Source: an uncultured Clostridia bacterium
GTDB lineage: Bacteria; Bacillota; Clostridia; Oscillospirales; Acutalibacteraceae
DNA length: 40,706 nucleotides
Assembly: GCA_947589415.1 (NCBI GenBank)
Contig: CANQBP010000018.1
Location: forward strand, 1-40,706
Reading direction: 5' to 3'
Position 1 is the stretch's first letter, and each line of letters starts with the position of its first letter. Under the pieces are notes generated by a model. That model saw only the letters and a program-made list of their open reading frames with translations, was not told the origin of the DNA and ran no database searches. This document shows, piece after piece, positions 1-8,284 of this stretch. The position numbers and the translations under genes were made by a program.

Positions 1-107
1 GAAAGATTTTCGCTTTTCTCGGTTACATAAGTTATAAAATCTTTAAAAATGTTAGTCGTATCAGTTATATTACCTATCTTATTGTTATAGCCTTTGGTTA
101 CAATCAT
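1..107 (-). CDS. Hypothetical phage protein, N-terminal part (runs off the left edge)
   Basis: Reading leftward, an ATG at 107-105 follows a strong GAGGAGGTGAT ribosome site and opens a frame that stays open to the window edge. It begins MIVTKGYNNKIGNITDTTN. The ATG overlaps the stop of the preceding small gene (ATGA), so the two are translationally coupled. Starts of the MIVTKGYxN type occur in short proteins beside tail fibre and lysis genes of Clostridia phages, but this is from memory. Only about 35 residues are visible and no domain can be assigned. By position it should be a tail accessory or lysis-module gene. Confidence 0.6.
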   Translation of the reverse strand, partial: MIVTKGYNNKIGNITDTTNIFKDFITYVTEKSENL

Positions 108-283
108 GCTATCACCTCCTCATTTTTAATATACGTTGTCAATATTGTTACCGTTTTAACATACGTATTTGTCGCTGTTGCAAAATAATGGTCGCTGCGT
201 CTGTCACCGTTTCCGCCTTTATGTACAACACCGCTGATTACATTTTTCTGCGAAACAGCTCCTTTAATGTTTACCCTCTGCAT
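104..283 (-). CDS. Small phage protein, 59 aa, function unknown
   Basis: The ATG at 283-281 directly abuts the holin stop codon (TGA-ATG), and the frame ends in a TGA overlapping the next ATG, so the gene is packed between two others. The protein starts MQRVNIKGAVSQKNVISG and continues with a basic, glycine-containing stretch and a Thr-rich segment. The early VNIKGxVSQKxxISGxV pattern resembles short virion-associated proteins encoded next to tail fibres, but this is only a resemblance. It has no membrane segment or Cys motif. Its support is coding continuity and coupled start/stop geometry. Confidence 0.6.
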   Translation of the reverse strand: MQRVNIKGAVSQKNVISGVVHKGGNGDRRSDHYFATATNTYVKTVTILTTYIKNEEVIA

Positions 284-727
284 TCAATCACCGCTTCCTT
301 TATTGTCAATTGACGTTTTCAATTTCTGAACAATTTTTATTAAGAACTGCGGCATTGGAACGCCTATTTTGACAAGATTTTCAAGAATACTTATCATCTC
401 GTTTATGATGAGCCACGCCGTGACAATCAGACCCACCCACATATCACAATCAATATTTATATTAAATGCTCCCAAACCGTTATGGATAAGCCAATCAACA
501 CCCATTGCTACAACGACCATGACCATGTAGCTAAGTTTTTTTACGATACCTTGAATACCTTTTTTGCTTGACAATTCGGCACTGATATATGCCGCTGTCA
601 TTCCGCTTATGTAGTCCGCTGTCATAGCTATAAGCAACACTATCAACGGCACGGCAAGAGCATTAAAATACACGCTGAACGCCGCAATTGCAGCAGATAA
701 AACAACTTGTAAACCTTTATTCTCCAT
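284..727 (-). CDS. Phage holin, TcdE/holin-4 family
   Basis: A 147-residue hydrophobic protein that should form holes in the cytoplasmic membrane at the end of the lytic cycle and release the endolysin. It has successive hydrophobic segments near residues 8-35, 60-80 and 97-115. The motif MTADYISGMTAAYISAELSS followed by KKGIQGIVKK is typical of the toxin-secretion/phage-lysis holin family (PF05105). I place the start at the ATG at 727, which follows AAGGTAGG at good spacing. An ATG at 745 overlaps the upstream stop but lacks a ribosome site and would add six charged residues. The gene lies directly after the tail genes, as usual for a lysis cassette. Confidence 0.85.
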   Translation of the reverse strand: MENKGLQVVLSAAIAAFSVYFNALAVPLIVLLIAMTADYISGMTAAYISAELSSKKGIQGIVKKLSYMVMVVVAMGVDWLIHNGLGAFNINIDCDMWVGLIVTAWLIINEMISILENLVKIGVPMPQFLIKIVQKLKTSIDNKGSGD

Positions 728-744
728 TTTTTTCCTACCTTTCA

Positions 745-1302
745 TTAACCATTAACAACCGTGACGTTAAAAATTTTCTCAACCTCAACACCTCGTCCGT
801 CTTTAACAAGGGTTTTGATATTCCACTCCCCCGCCGCAGTGGGGTTCATTGTTACGGAAGCAGCCGTTGTATTGACAAGTTTTTCGCTCCATTTTTCAGC
901 CGAAGAACGCTTATAATAATATGAATACGTGTATGGCTTTTTACCTCCCGTTGCCGCACCGAATACTTCAAAAGAGTCGCCTACATTTGCTTCTGTTGTT
1001 GAAATACTTGAGTTATTCACAAGCGGCAGATAATCCCAAGTTACTGTTTTATTATCGTTAAATATCAGCCGTATCTTATCTTCGCCGACATTCAACACTA
1101 ATGTATTACCGCTGCCGTCAACATCAATTACACTTTCAACCTTATTCTTAAATAAATTTAGGATTTCGATATCCGCCGTATTTTTCTCAATAATGCTGTC
1201 CTGCTCTGTATTCTTGACTTCTATCGAATTTACCCTATCATTCATTCTTGCATAGGCGGCATCTTCACTTGTGGCTTTGCTGACTCTGATTTTAATAGTC
1301 AT
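745..1302 (-). CDS. Tail/baseplate accessory protein with C-terminal Ig-like domain
   Basis: A 185-residue protein. Residues 1-60 are rich in charged and heptad-like positions (SIEVKNTEQDSIIEKNTADI), suggesting a short trimeric coiled coil. Residues about 100-185 form a beta-rich domain with a PYTYSYYYKRSSAEKW segment and a final GEWNIKTLVKDGRGVE run, resembling Ig-like or Y_Y_Y-type domains of phage surface proteins. The ATG is preceded by AGGGGG and overlaps the previous gene by a few bases. Located between the Tal-like protein and the holin, it is probably a baseplate or receptor-binding accessory. The binding target cannot be inferred. Confidence 0.6.
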   Translation of the reverse strand: MTIKIRVSKATSEDAAYARMNDRVNSIEVKNTEQDSIIEKNTADIEILNLFKNKVESVIDVDGSGNTLVLNVGEDKIRLIFNDNKTVTWDYLPLVNNSSISTTEANVGDSFEVFGAATGGKKPYTYSYYYKRSSAEKWSEKLVNTTAASVTMNPTAAGEWNIKTLVKDGRGVEVEKIFNVTVVNG

Positions 1303-1660
1303 TGTCTATATTCCCCCTTCGCACTACTGCCCCCAAAATATTAAATTCACAACGTCTGACGGCTGACAGGAGTTTTCCGTCCTTTGTATATATTGATACA
1401 CCGTACCAATACCTGCCAGGGGATATATCCATTTTATCAGCAGGAAAATCTATCGGATATTTCCCGTCAATTTCGTCAGCTGAAGTAAGTTCCTTTTTAA
1501 ATACAAAGGCATCTTCATCGTCCTCATTTTCGACAGCGGATTTAACAGCAAAAATAATTTTATCGCCCTCACCGATAAGATAAGGTTCTCCATTCTCATC
1601 GATCAATTCAATATCTGCGAAAAAATCATTACCTTGAGATATATTTAATTCGTTATTCAT
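1292..1660 (-). CDS. Baseplate upper protein-like (BppU N-terminal type) protein
   Basis: A 122-residue protein beginning MNNELNISQGNDFFADIEL. The pattern of a short strand, a DGxPYxIxEGDKIIFxVK segment, an acidic middle and a PGRYWYGVSIYTKDGK strand is that of the Ig-fold N-terminal domain of baseplate upper proteins in Gram-positive siphophages. I choose the ATG at 1660 because it follows AAAGGACGG; a GTG seven codons upstream lacks a ribosome site and lies inside the preceding gene. It should attach receptor-binding modules to the baseplate. The assignment is by fold pattern and position. Confidence 0.55.
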   Translation of the reverse strand: MNNELNISQGNDFFADIELIDENGEPYLIGEGDKIIFAVKSAVENEDDEDAFVFKKELTSADEIDGKYPIDFPADKMDISPGRYWYGVSIYTKDGKLLSAVRRCEFNILGAVVRRGNIDNDY

Positions 1661-1674
1661 TTTTACACCGTCCT

Positions 1675-3618
1675 TTACCACGATACAATCAATCCGTTCT
1701 CTACCTTGACATTACCTGTTGTCAGGCTTGTAATTCTGCCGTCCGTATTAGTCTGCATGGATTTGATAGCCCAAAACTCACCTGTTACGGGCTTATAGCC
1801 GTTTGTAGAAATTCCCTCAACAATATTTCCATTTACTATGTCACCGTTCAATTCAAGATTGCCGCTTACTTTTAGAGTTTTCGTGTCCTTTTCATAGCGT
1901 AATTTGTTAAGGTAAAAACCACTCTCGTCATCATATACACTCCACGTCATAGCGTCACCGTTTTTCAGATTAAACGACAAACCGTACGTTTCGGAATTTG
2001 CCCCCTTTGTTACAGCAATACTGCCTATCTCGGTATCGTTTCTCCAAAATCTCAAACCGTTCTTATCGTTAGTCATTAAACGGTTTCCGTCACTGTCGTA
2101 TATGGTTATTTGATTTGTACGGCTGTCTATTCGCATTGTACCGTCATCAGATACCAGTACACCGTTGTCCATTTTCCAACCCGCAATACTTCCCTCTTCG
2201 GCTATAATCTTGATACCTTGCAGAACTCCGGCTTTAATTAGATTTGCGTTGAGTGTTCCAACTGTTATAAAATCAGCGACAATAGCACCGTCCATAGTTA
2301 TGGCTGTGGTAAATTTTCCGTTATAACCGCTGTTGCTATAACCTAAACCACCTAAATTCCATCTCCATAATTTAACAGCTTTTTCAATATCTTGGTTATC
2401 CATTATTAAAATTTCCTGTGGATAGTCACGTGGATTCTGAACGACATTTCCGCCTTTTTGACCTGTTATTATGTCTGTTGCATTATTTATAGCTTTCTCC
2501 ATAATACTTGGTTGTTCATTTATAAGTGATCCTAAACTTCCAATTTCTGAATCAATATTGTTCAGAGAACTTGCAAAATTACTCTTTGCTTCTCCAAGTT
2601 CCAGACTTTGATACCGTTCAACCAATGTGTCATATACAGTCTTTATAACTTTTGTTTTAATTGATACACCTAAAGCCTGATGTTTTACCGATACAGTATC
2701 ACAAATCTTCACCCGTTCAAGCAGAGCATATTTTTCATATTCTTTTGATTGCCATAGATGTACAAAAGACACTTTAATGCTTGTTTTGATTCTGTCAATA
2801 TTATTGGAATTGATATAATTTTTTGCTTTTTCTCGAAGTTTAGTGCTGTTTATTACTTCACCCTGATCGAAATAACTGCTAAAATCCATAATTTTACATC
2901 TTGCACAACCAAAAATATTTGAAGAATCAAGCTGAATAATTTTTTCGGGAAGTGTTATAACATTTTCGTTTGACTTTGCATATGGCATGATTGATGTGTA
3001 TGTATTGGAAATATCAGTTTCCACCATTAGATCTGTAAGATTTTTTCCATATTCTATTGTCACACCGTTATCAATTCCCCTATGTTTATGAAGTTTAATT
3101 GTAAAATTGTCAAATTCGTATTCACCTCCGAAAACATCAAGCACCGACCCTTTCATTCCACCCAGACAATTACGCACAGATACAGGGGTATCAATTGATA
3201 TTTTTGATATAGTTTCAATATCACTTACAGATGTAAACCTGTGTTGAAAACAACAATTATCAAGTATATCCGAAATGGCTGCATTCGCATTTACGTTATT
3301 TGAAGTGAACGGTGCAACTGGGTTAATATTCAAATCGTAGCTGATGTGCTGTGCATTGAATGTAACTATCCCGTTAAGCGGTTTACTTGGTTTATAAATA
3401 CGAAAAAGCTGCAAATCCGAATATTCATTAGCTTTCAATTTTATAATTCTGTCTGCTTGAATTTCAGAAAAAAGCTGACCCGTAACGGGATATTTCATAA
3501 CAGCCTCATATATCCCATTACGTTCCTCTGTTACAACACAACTTATACAGTCTTTAAGAAATCCTATACCGTTATGTGTAAAATCGGTTTCTTTGCTGTT
3601 GTATAATATTGGTATCAT
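1675..3618 (-). CDS. Tail-associated lysin/tail tip protein (Tal, prophage endopeptidase tail family)
   Basis: A 647-residue protein starting MIPILYNSKETDFTHNGIG. The first 350 residues match the phage minor structural protein N-terminal region/Prophage_tail type (PF06605, TIGR01665-like): the DISCVVTEERNGIYE segment and the domain that caps the tail tube below Dit. The C-terminal 250 residues hold short beta repeats (GTLNANLIKAGVLQGIKI, then DGxMRIDSRTNQITIYD) typical of tail fibre shafts. The ATG at 3618 overlaps the Dit stop (ATGA) and is served by GGTGGAG; an upstream GTG is less likely. It probably opens or contacts the cell wall and carries the fibre. I see no clear peptidase motif in the C-terminal part. 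Confidence 0.8.
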   Translation of the reverse strand: MIPILYNSKETDFTHNGIGFLKDCISCVVTEERNGIYEAVMKYPVTGQLFSEIQADRIIKLKANEYSDLQLFRIYKPSKPLNGIVTFNAQHISYDLNINPVAPFTSNNVNANAAISDILDNCCFQHRFTSVSDIETISKISIDTPVSVRNCLGGMKGSVLDVFGGEYEFDNFTIKLHKHRGIDNGVTIEYGKNLTDLMVETDISNTYTSIMPYAKSNENVITLPEKIIQLDSSNIFGCARCKIMDFSSYFDQGEVINSTKLREKAKNYINSNNIDRIKTSIKVSFVHLWQSKEYEKYALLERVKICDTVSVKHQALGVSIKTKVIKTVYDTLVERYQSLELGEAKSNFASSLNNIDSEIGSLGSLINEQPSIMEKAINNATDIITGQKGGNVVQNPRDYPQEILIMDNQDIEKAVKLWRWNLGGLGYSNSGYNGKFTTAITMDGAIVADFITVGTLNANLIKAGVLQGIKIIAEEGSIAGWKMDNGVLVSDDGTMRIDSRTNQITIYDSDGNRLMTNDKNGLRFWRNDTEIGSIAVTKGANSETYGLSFNLKNGDAMTWSVYDDESGFYLNKLRYEKDTKTLKVSGNLELNGDIVNGNIVEGISTNGYKPVTGEFWAIKSMQTNTDGRITSLTTGNVKVENGLIVSW

Positions 3619-4325
3619 ATGGTTCTCCACCTCGGTTTTATATCTACTTTAGAAACTTTTCCAATCCATGATATAACATTTTTTCCTGGATTTAATACAG
3701 GAAAGCCGTTAGACTCCATTTTATTGTTGAGATTTACGGTATCTTTAAAGCAATTCATCATATCACTATCAATTTCAACATATTCATCAATATCATTAAA
3801 ATGAAATGCCGTTTCATTTATGTATAGTGTAATATCCCCGTTTCCAAAGATCTTTAAATAAGGCAAACTTTCATAATGTTCAGGATTTTTGATAATTCCG
3901 TTCTGCTCTAATGAAATAATCTTGTTTCCGGAAAAATAATATCTAAACGGTTTACAGTTAAATTTTAATGTTATAATTCCATAGTTTTTAAGTTTCTGTT
4001 CGATTGGCAACGTTCCTGAGATAGCACCAAATCGATAATGCGCAGGATCATAAGAATCGTACAGTGGATAATATGAACTTTCAGGTATAAGCCAATTCTT
4101 TAAATCATCTAATTTTTGTACAAACTTAGATTTTGTTAAAAGAGCAATTGTATATGATATATCAAGATTTTTATATCTTCCGTTGTCTATAATAATATCT
4201 CCGTTTCTTCCCGGAACAGACTGATAACTAATATCTCTTTCCGCAGAATCAAAACTATTCTTTTTCTGTATATAAATCCCGAAATTATCAGAAAATTCTC
4301 CTTTATAATTGAACCAATTAGTCAC
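3615..4325 (-). CDS. Distal tail protein (Dit)
   Basis: A 236-residue Dit/SPP1 gp19.1-type protein that forms the hexameric hub joining tail tube and baseplate. The N-terminal domain has a typical FNYKGEFSDNFGIYI start, the SVPGRNGDIIIDNGRYKN segment and LKNWLIPESSYYPLYDSYDP; the C-terminal part is the galectin-like region. It starts with GTG overlapping the tape measure stop (GTGA), with AAAGGGG upstream. The order tape measure, Dit, Tal is the standard siphovirus order. Length is normal for the family. Confidence 0.85.
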   Translation of the reverse strand: MTNWFNYKGEFSDNFGIYIQKKNSFDSAERDISYQSVPGRNGDIIIDNGRYKNLDISYTIALLTKSKFVQKLDDLKNWLIPESSYYPLYDSYDPAHYRFGAISGTLPIEQKLKNYGIITLKFNCKPFRYYFSGNKIISLEQNGIIKNPEHYESLPYLKIFGNGDITLYINETAFHFNDIDEYVEIDSDMMNCFKDTVNLNNKMESNGFPVLNPGKNVISWIGKVSKVDIKPRWRTI

Positions 4326-6712
4326 GAAAACGCATACCCCTTTCTATCAATCTTATCCTGCATAATTTCCATCAATCTGTCTGCAATTTCTTCAATATCC
4401 TCTTCCCTTGAATTGATAAAATTCTCAATATTCAAACTTATTTCAAAAATATTAGATTCGTTCATATTTTTTTGACGAATGCTATTTATTTTTTCTGCCA
4501 CCCGATCTATCCAACCTGTATTATTTTCTAACGGTACAATAGCCTCTGCACCTTGCTCACCAACAACAGCGGTAGTTCTGTCTTTAACAATACCGCCTTT
4601 CGCAAGTTTTGGTATTTGCGGAACATCGATTGTGTTTACCCAATCGAATGGTTTAAGACCTAAAATATTAACGCCCTTAATACCCTGCAAGGCGGCGTTG
4701 ATACCATTGAACGGTTGAGCTATAACCCAGTTGATACCGTCTATAATGCCGTTTACAACCACCTTAAAAGCATTCAAAATACCGTCCTTTATGCCGTCAA
4801 AAATTTTTCCTCCGGCAGAGAATACATTTTTAACCGCCTGCCACGCACCCGAAAACACATTTTTGAACCAGTCAGTCACGTTTGAGAATGCATTTTTAAT
4901 GCCGTTCCAGATACCGCCGAAGAAATTACCGACACTGCTCCAAGCTGATTTTATACCGTTCCATGCTCCTGTAAAAATATCACCGAACCAAGAGCCAACC
5001 TTTGAAAATGCACCTTTTATGCCATTCCATATACCAAGGAAGAAATTACTGACACCGCTCCAAACTGATTTTATCCCTTCCCATGCATTCAAAAAAATTG
5101 TTTTTATACCATTAAATATATTTTTTAAAAAATTCACTATACTGTTCCATATATTGACAATAGTGTTTTTAATATTATTAAAAGTGTTTCCAATGTTATC
5201 TGCTAAACTTTTGAAAAAATCTACAACAGCCTGAATAGCAGACCCAACGGAATTTACAATTGTCTCCCAACCCTTTATAATATTATCTATCCACCAATTT
5301 ACGGAATCAACAATAGCCTGCCCCCATGCTATAACAGCATTTCGAAAATCCTCATTTGTAGCCCACAAGGTCATAATTGCTGTAATAAGACCAGCTATAA
5401 GTGAAACAATAAGCATAATAGGATTTGCATTCATAGCAACATTCATTGCCCATTGTGCAATGGTAGCACCTTCATTCGCCGCCTTAAATGCCATAATTGA
5501 ATTTTTTACGGTATCTATTATAGTGCTTATCATCATTGCTGTTTTATACGCAATAACAGATGCGGTAACCGCTGCAATAATCGGAGCTAAAGTTATAAAA
5601 ATATCTTTTAAATCACCAAGATGTTCCAAAACTGTAACAGCAATAACAACGAAATTACCAAGCCCTTCAATAAAATTACCAAGTCCTTCAATACCCGCCT
5701 GAAAGAATGATTCAAAATCAATTTGCTGTATCCACTCTAACGCTGTACCAAAAGCATCACCTATCTTTTCGGCAAAGGCATCCCAATCAACAGTTTCCAT
5801 CCATTCACTAAGTTGGGACAAAAATCTCATAATTGCAGGGGCAATTTTTCCGCCAATCTTGGTAAGAATATTTTGAAACATTCCCTGAATACTTCCCCAA
5901 CTGCCTGATATTGTACTTCCGGCTTCCTTTGCGGTTGTTCCTGTTATGTGCAGATCATCTTGAACAGAGTGAATAGCTGTAATTATTTGGTCAAACGATA
6001 TACCGTTCAAATCAGTAATCTCATTATCAAGAATACCCGATTCGTTTATCAATCGTACCATTTCCGCCTGTGTTCCGCCGTAGCCGAGTTTCAAGTTGTC
6101 AAGCATAGTATAATTCTGCTTTGCAAACCCTTGATACGCAGTTTGAATACTTTCTATATCTGTACCCATTTTATTAGCATTATCCGACATATCGGTTATT
6201 GCTAAATTTGTCATTTCAACAGCTTTTTTGGTATCACCGCCCAAACCCTGAATAAGTGATGCCGCAAAGCTCGTTGCTGTATTCATATAATCATTTGTTG
6301 AAAGTCCCGCCGTTTTATATGCATCTTCGGCATACTTCATCAGTTGTTCACTGCTATCGCCAAACAATGTTTCTACGCCACCGACTAATTGTTCATACTC
6401 GGCATAATTACCGACTGCTGTCTTGGTGAGATCAACAATCTTTCCTGCGAGTTCGGCACATTTTGAAATAACAGACGTAATAACATTTGAAGCTAAATTT
6501 GCTAATGTAGCTTTCCATGTACTGAATCCCCCATTAGCTTTTTCAGCAGATTCACCAGCATTATTAACAGAATCGTCTGTATCTTCTGCTGCATCATCTA
6601 AATTATGCAAATTTTCTGCCGCATCCCCAGCAGTTCTTGTAACCCGTTCAATATTATTTATAGCATCAGAATAATTTACAGATATCCTTCCGACAAGAGA
6701 AAAAACATCCAT
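4322..6712 (-). CDS. Tail tape measure protein
   Basis: A 796-residue protein that sets tail length and is ejected with DNA. Residues about 110-235 (VGGVETLFGDSSEQLMKYAED through the MGTDIESIQTAYQGFAKQNY region) match the phage tail tape measure core domain (PF10145-like). Next come hydrophobic segments around residues 380-450 and a Trp/Gly/Ile/Lys-rich repeat region (WNGIK units). Near the C-terminus AKGGIVKDRTTAVVGEQGAEAIVPL is a classic tape-measure motif. The ATG has an excellent GGGAGGG ribosome site. It is short for the family, implying a tail of roughly 110-120 nm by the usual 1.5 angstrom per residue rule (inference). Confidence 0.93.
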   Translation of the reverse strand: MDVFSLVGRISVNYSDAINNIERVTRTAGDAAENLHNLDDAAEDTDDSVNNAGESAEKANGGFSTWKATLANLASNVITSVISKCAELAGKIVDLTKTAVGNYAEYEQLVGGVETLFGDSSEQLMKYAEDAYKTAGLSTNDYMNTATSFAASLIQGLGGDTKKAVEMTNLAITDMSDNANKMGTDIESIQTAYQGFAKQNYTMLDNLKLGYGGTQAEMVRLINESGILDNEITDLNGISFDQIITAIHSVQDDLHITGTTAKEAGSTISGSWGSIQGMFQNILTKIGGKIAPAIMRFLSQLSEWMETVDWDAFAEKIGDAFGTALEWIQQIDFESFFQAGIEGLGNFIEGLGNFVVIAVTVLEHLGDLKDIFITLAPIIAAVTASVIAYKTAMMISTIIDTVKNSIMAFKAANEGATIAQWAMNVAMNANPIMLIVSLIAGLITAIMTLWATNEDFRNAVIAWGQAIVDSVNWWIDNIIKGWETIVNSVGSAIQAVVDFFKSLADNIGNTFNNIKNTIVNIWNSIVNFLKNIFNGIKTIFLNAWEGIKSVWSGVSNFFLGIWNGIKGAFSKVGSWFGDIFTGAWNGIKSAWSSVGNFFGGIWNGIKNAFSNVTDWFKNVFSGAWQAVKNVFSAGGKIFDGIKDGILNAFKVVVNGIIDGINWVIAQPFNGINAALQGIKGVNILGLKPFDWVNTIDVPQIPKLAKGGIVKDRTTAVVGEQGAEAIVPLENNTGWIDRVAEKINSIRQKNMNESNIFEISLNIENFINSREEDIEEIADRLMEIMQDKIDRKGYAFS
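4844..5083 (-). repeat. 120-nt tandem repeat inside the tape measure gene
   Basis: Trp codons that start WxGIK units sit at 5083, 5029, 4963, 4909 and 4843 (5-prime ends on the minus strand). Spacing alternates 54 and 66 nt, so the full period is exactly 120 nt (40 residues), with two copies and diverged flanks. Each copy encodes a WNGIKSxWSxVxNFFxGI half and a WNGIKxAFSxVxxWF half. Copy-number change would alter tail length in 40-residue steps. Confidence 0.8.
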
Positions 6713-6715
6713 AGA

Positions 6716-7087
6716 TTACCCTCCCTTCATAGGCGGTACAAATTCACTCAAAACTTTGGCTGCATTGTTCACCTGTTTTTGCATCTGAACTTTGTTTAAA
6801 CCTAATTCAACTTCCCGGCTTATATTTCTTGCAGCAGGGGCTTTTAATTTTGACATAAATTCTTCAAAACTTTGCGATTGATATTCGCTAAAAGGATTTG
6901 CAACACAAGCAAGATACAGCGACCAACACTTTTTTTCTTCATTCTGATTTAAAATTGTGCTGACCGCTGTATCTAAGTTTTTGTGCCTTATTGACCTATT
7001 CAAAAATAAGTAAGGGTTGCCGTACCGCTGATTTATCAGTTCTTCAAATCGGACTGCTCCGAATCTGCATATTCGGCAACTTCCTTG
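6716..7087 (-). CDS. Tail assembly chaperone, T part, made by -1 frameshift from the G gene (GT fusion)
   Basis: This frame has no good start of its own: the first near-cognate codon is a TTG at 7003 without a ribosome site. It is open upstream in the -1 frame of the preceding gene through a TTTTTTC heptamer. A -1 slip there yields a 243-residue product: 120 residues of the G protein plus 123 residues of this frame. The T part contains FEELINQRYGNPYLFLNRSI and KKCWSLYLACVANPF..SFEEFMSKL, resembling the second tail chaperone frame of Gram-positive siphophages. The fusion recruits the tape measure protein and tail tube subunits during tail assembly. Its position just before the tape measure gene fits. 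Confidence 0.8.
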   Translation of the reverse strand, partial: QGSCRICRFGAVRFEELINQRYGNPYLFLNRSIRHKNLDTAVSTILNQNEEKKCWSLYLACVANPFSEYQSQSFEEFMSKLKAPAARNISREVELGLNKVQMQKQVNNAAKVLSEFVPPMKGG

Positions 7088-7446
7088 AAAAAATCCGCCA
7101 AATCCTCTTTTGCAAAAAATTCCTTAATCAGCTTCACAAACTGACCAATTTTCAGCTTCCGTAAATCGTCAACTGTCACCTTAGAACCGTTATCCCAAAC
7201 CATGCAATTAGCAAAGAAGGAATAAATTTCATCCCTTGCTTTGGAAAGGTTCTTAATAACAATCCCGGAAATCTTCATTGCAACGGCAATACCAATACCC
7301 TTTGCATCTTTCCCGGCTTTCTGCAAAGCTGCAATTTCAGCCTTATCAAAAGCACCAAGTACCGATTCCACACCAACGGCATCCAGTACCGAACAAAAGT
7401 CAAACAGGTTATCAACCGTCAAATCCACATATTTAATTTCAGCCAT
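7036..7446 (-). CDS. Tail assembly chaperone, G part
   Basis: A 136-residue alpha-helical, acidic-ended protein starting MAEIKYVDLTVDNLFDFCSVLD. It is encoded between the tail tube protein and the tape measure gene, the position of the lambda G-like chaperone. It contains a slippery TTTTTTC near codons 119-120, so a minority of ribosomes should make the GT fusion. The ATG follows GAGGAT. It should bind tape measure protein and keep it soluble until tail tube polymerises. The assignment rests on context and the frameshift architecture, since sequences in this family diverge strongly. Confidence 0.8.
   Translation of the reverse strand: MAEIKYVDLTVDNLFDFCSVLDAVGVESVLGAFDKAEIAALQKAGKDAKGIGIAVAMKISGIVIKNLSKARDEIYSFFANCMVWDNGSKVTVDDLRKLKIGQFVKLIKEFFAKEDLADFFKEVAEYADSEQSDLKN
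7087..7093 (-). promoter_or_regulatory. Programmed -1 frameshift site (T TTT TTC)
   Basis: In the G frame the codons read GAT TTT TTC AAG. TTTTTTC fits X XXY YYZ with correct phasing; after slipping, both tRNAs re-pair on TTT TTT. The -1 frame is open from here to the stop at 6716-6718, and the zero frame stops at 7036-7038. The position, near the 3-prime end of the gene before the tape measure gene, is where G/GT slippage occurs in most siphophages. Confidence 0.75.
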
Positions 7447-7466
7447 GATTATCCATCCTCACTTTC

Positions 7467-7682
7467 TTATTTTCTTCCGCTGTTTTTCTTGGGGTTTTCA
7501 GGATTTTCCTGAACCTGTTCAGCGGGTTCAGCCTGTTCATTATCTTCCTGAACAGGTTCAACATAATTACCCGCCTTTCTGATTTCAGAAAAGCGGGTAT
7601 CCGTTACATCAATAACCTTGCCAGTCTTTTGAAGCTGCTTGGTATTCTTATCAATGAAATCCTTAATAACTCTTACCTTCAT
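7467..7682 (-). CDS. Small phage protein, 71 aa, of the tail tube region
   Basis: The protein begins MKVRVIKDFIDKNTKQLQKTGKVIDVT, a pattern shared with short phage proteins of the DKxTxxLxKxGxxxxVTxxRFxEI type, probably a small SH3-like beta domain. The tail (residues about 45-71) is low-complexity Glu/Gln/Pro with a repeated EPVQED/EPAEQVQEN unit, then a basic KKNSGRK end. The ATG at 7682 follows GAGGGTG; an upstream GTG is less favourable. Role in tail assembly is inferred only from position. Confidence 0.65.
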   Translation of the reverse strand: MKVRVIKDFIDKNTKQLQKTGKVIDVTDTRFSEIRKAGNYVEPVQEDNEQAEPAEQVQENPENPKKNSGRK

Positions 7683-7697
7683 CAGTAACACCCTCTA

Positions 7698-8282
7698 TTA
7701 AATTTCCGCTTTCGGATAGTAAAGTTCAATATCCAGTTTGTTCAGCGTGTCATTTTCAAGGTCAGCGGTACATTCAAACTTCACTGTGAAAGTAGTCTGT
7801 TCCGCATTCTTGGTTTCAAGTTCAAATGCTTCCGTGCAAATCGCATTCGGAAGAATGATAATGACATTCTTGCCACTGGAAAGCGTACCCACATAAGCAA
7901 TGTTTTCGAGGTAATCATCTGCTTCTGTGATATTTTCCTTGGAAACATACTTTTCATAGGTTTCATCATCAGAAGTGGATTTTACAAGATGCAGGGCGGT
8001 AACAAGAATATCTTCCGTCAACTCGGTCATTTGACCTTCGATAGAAGCGGATTCACCAACTTTCTGCTTGGAAATACCCTTTACAAGCACCGTTGCACCG
8101 TCAACTTCCACATCAAGCCACTGGGCTTCCCAATTAAACTTGATACCCCCAGAAGTTGCACCAAGTACAGTGCCACTCCACCCACCTTCCTTCTGATATT
8201 TCAGATTTTTGTAAATCACACCTGCACCAAGAATCAGCTTTTTAATGGTTTCAGTTGTGATACCATGCTTTTTCAATGCCAT
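7698..8282 (-). CDS. Major tail tube protein
   Basis: A 194-residue beta-rich protein lying immediately before the tail chaperones. It contains GVIYKNLKYQKEGGWSGTVLGATSGG, WLDVEVDGATVLVKGISKQKVGESASIEGQMTEL-type strands and a C-terminal TTFTVKFECTADLEND strand, the usual layout of siphovirus tail tube subunits related to gpV/Hcp folds. The ATG has AGGTG upstream. It should polymerise into hexameric rings around the tape measure protein. Length and position support the call. Confidence 0.8.
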   Translation of the reverse strand: MALKKHGITTETIKKLILGAGVIYKNLKYQKEGGWSGTVLGATSGGIKFNWEAQWLDVEVDGATVLVKGISKQKVGESASIEGQMTELTEDILVTALHLVKSTSDDETYEKYVSKENITEADDYLENIAYVGTLSSGKNVIIILPNAICTEAFELETKNAEQTTFTVKFECTADLENDTLNKLDIELYYPKAEI

Positions 8283-8284
8283 AA

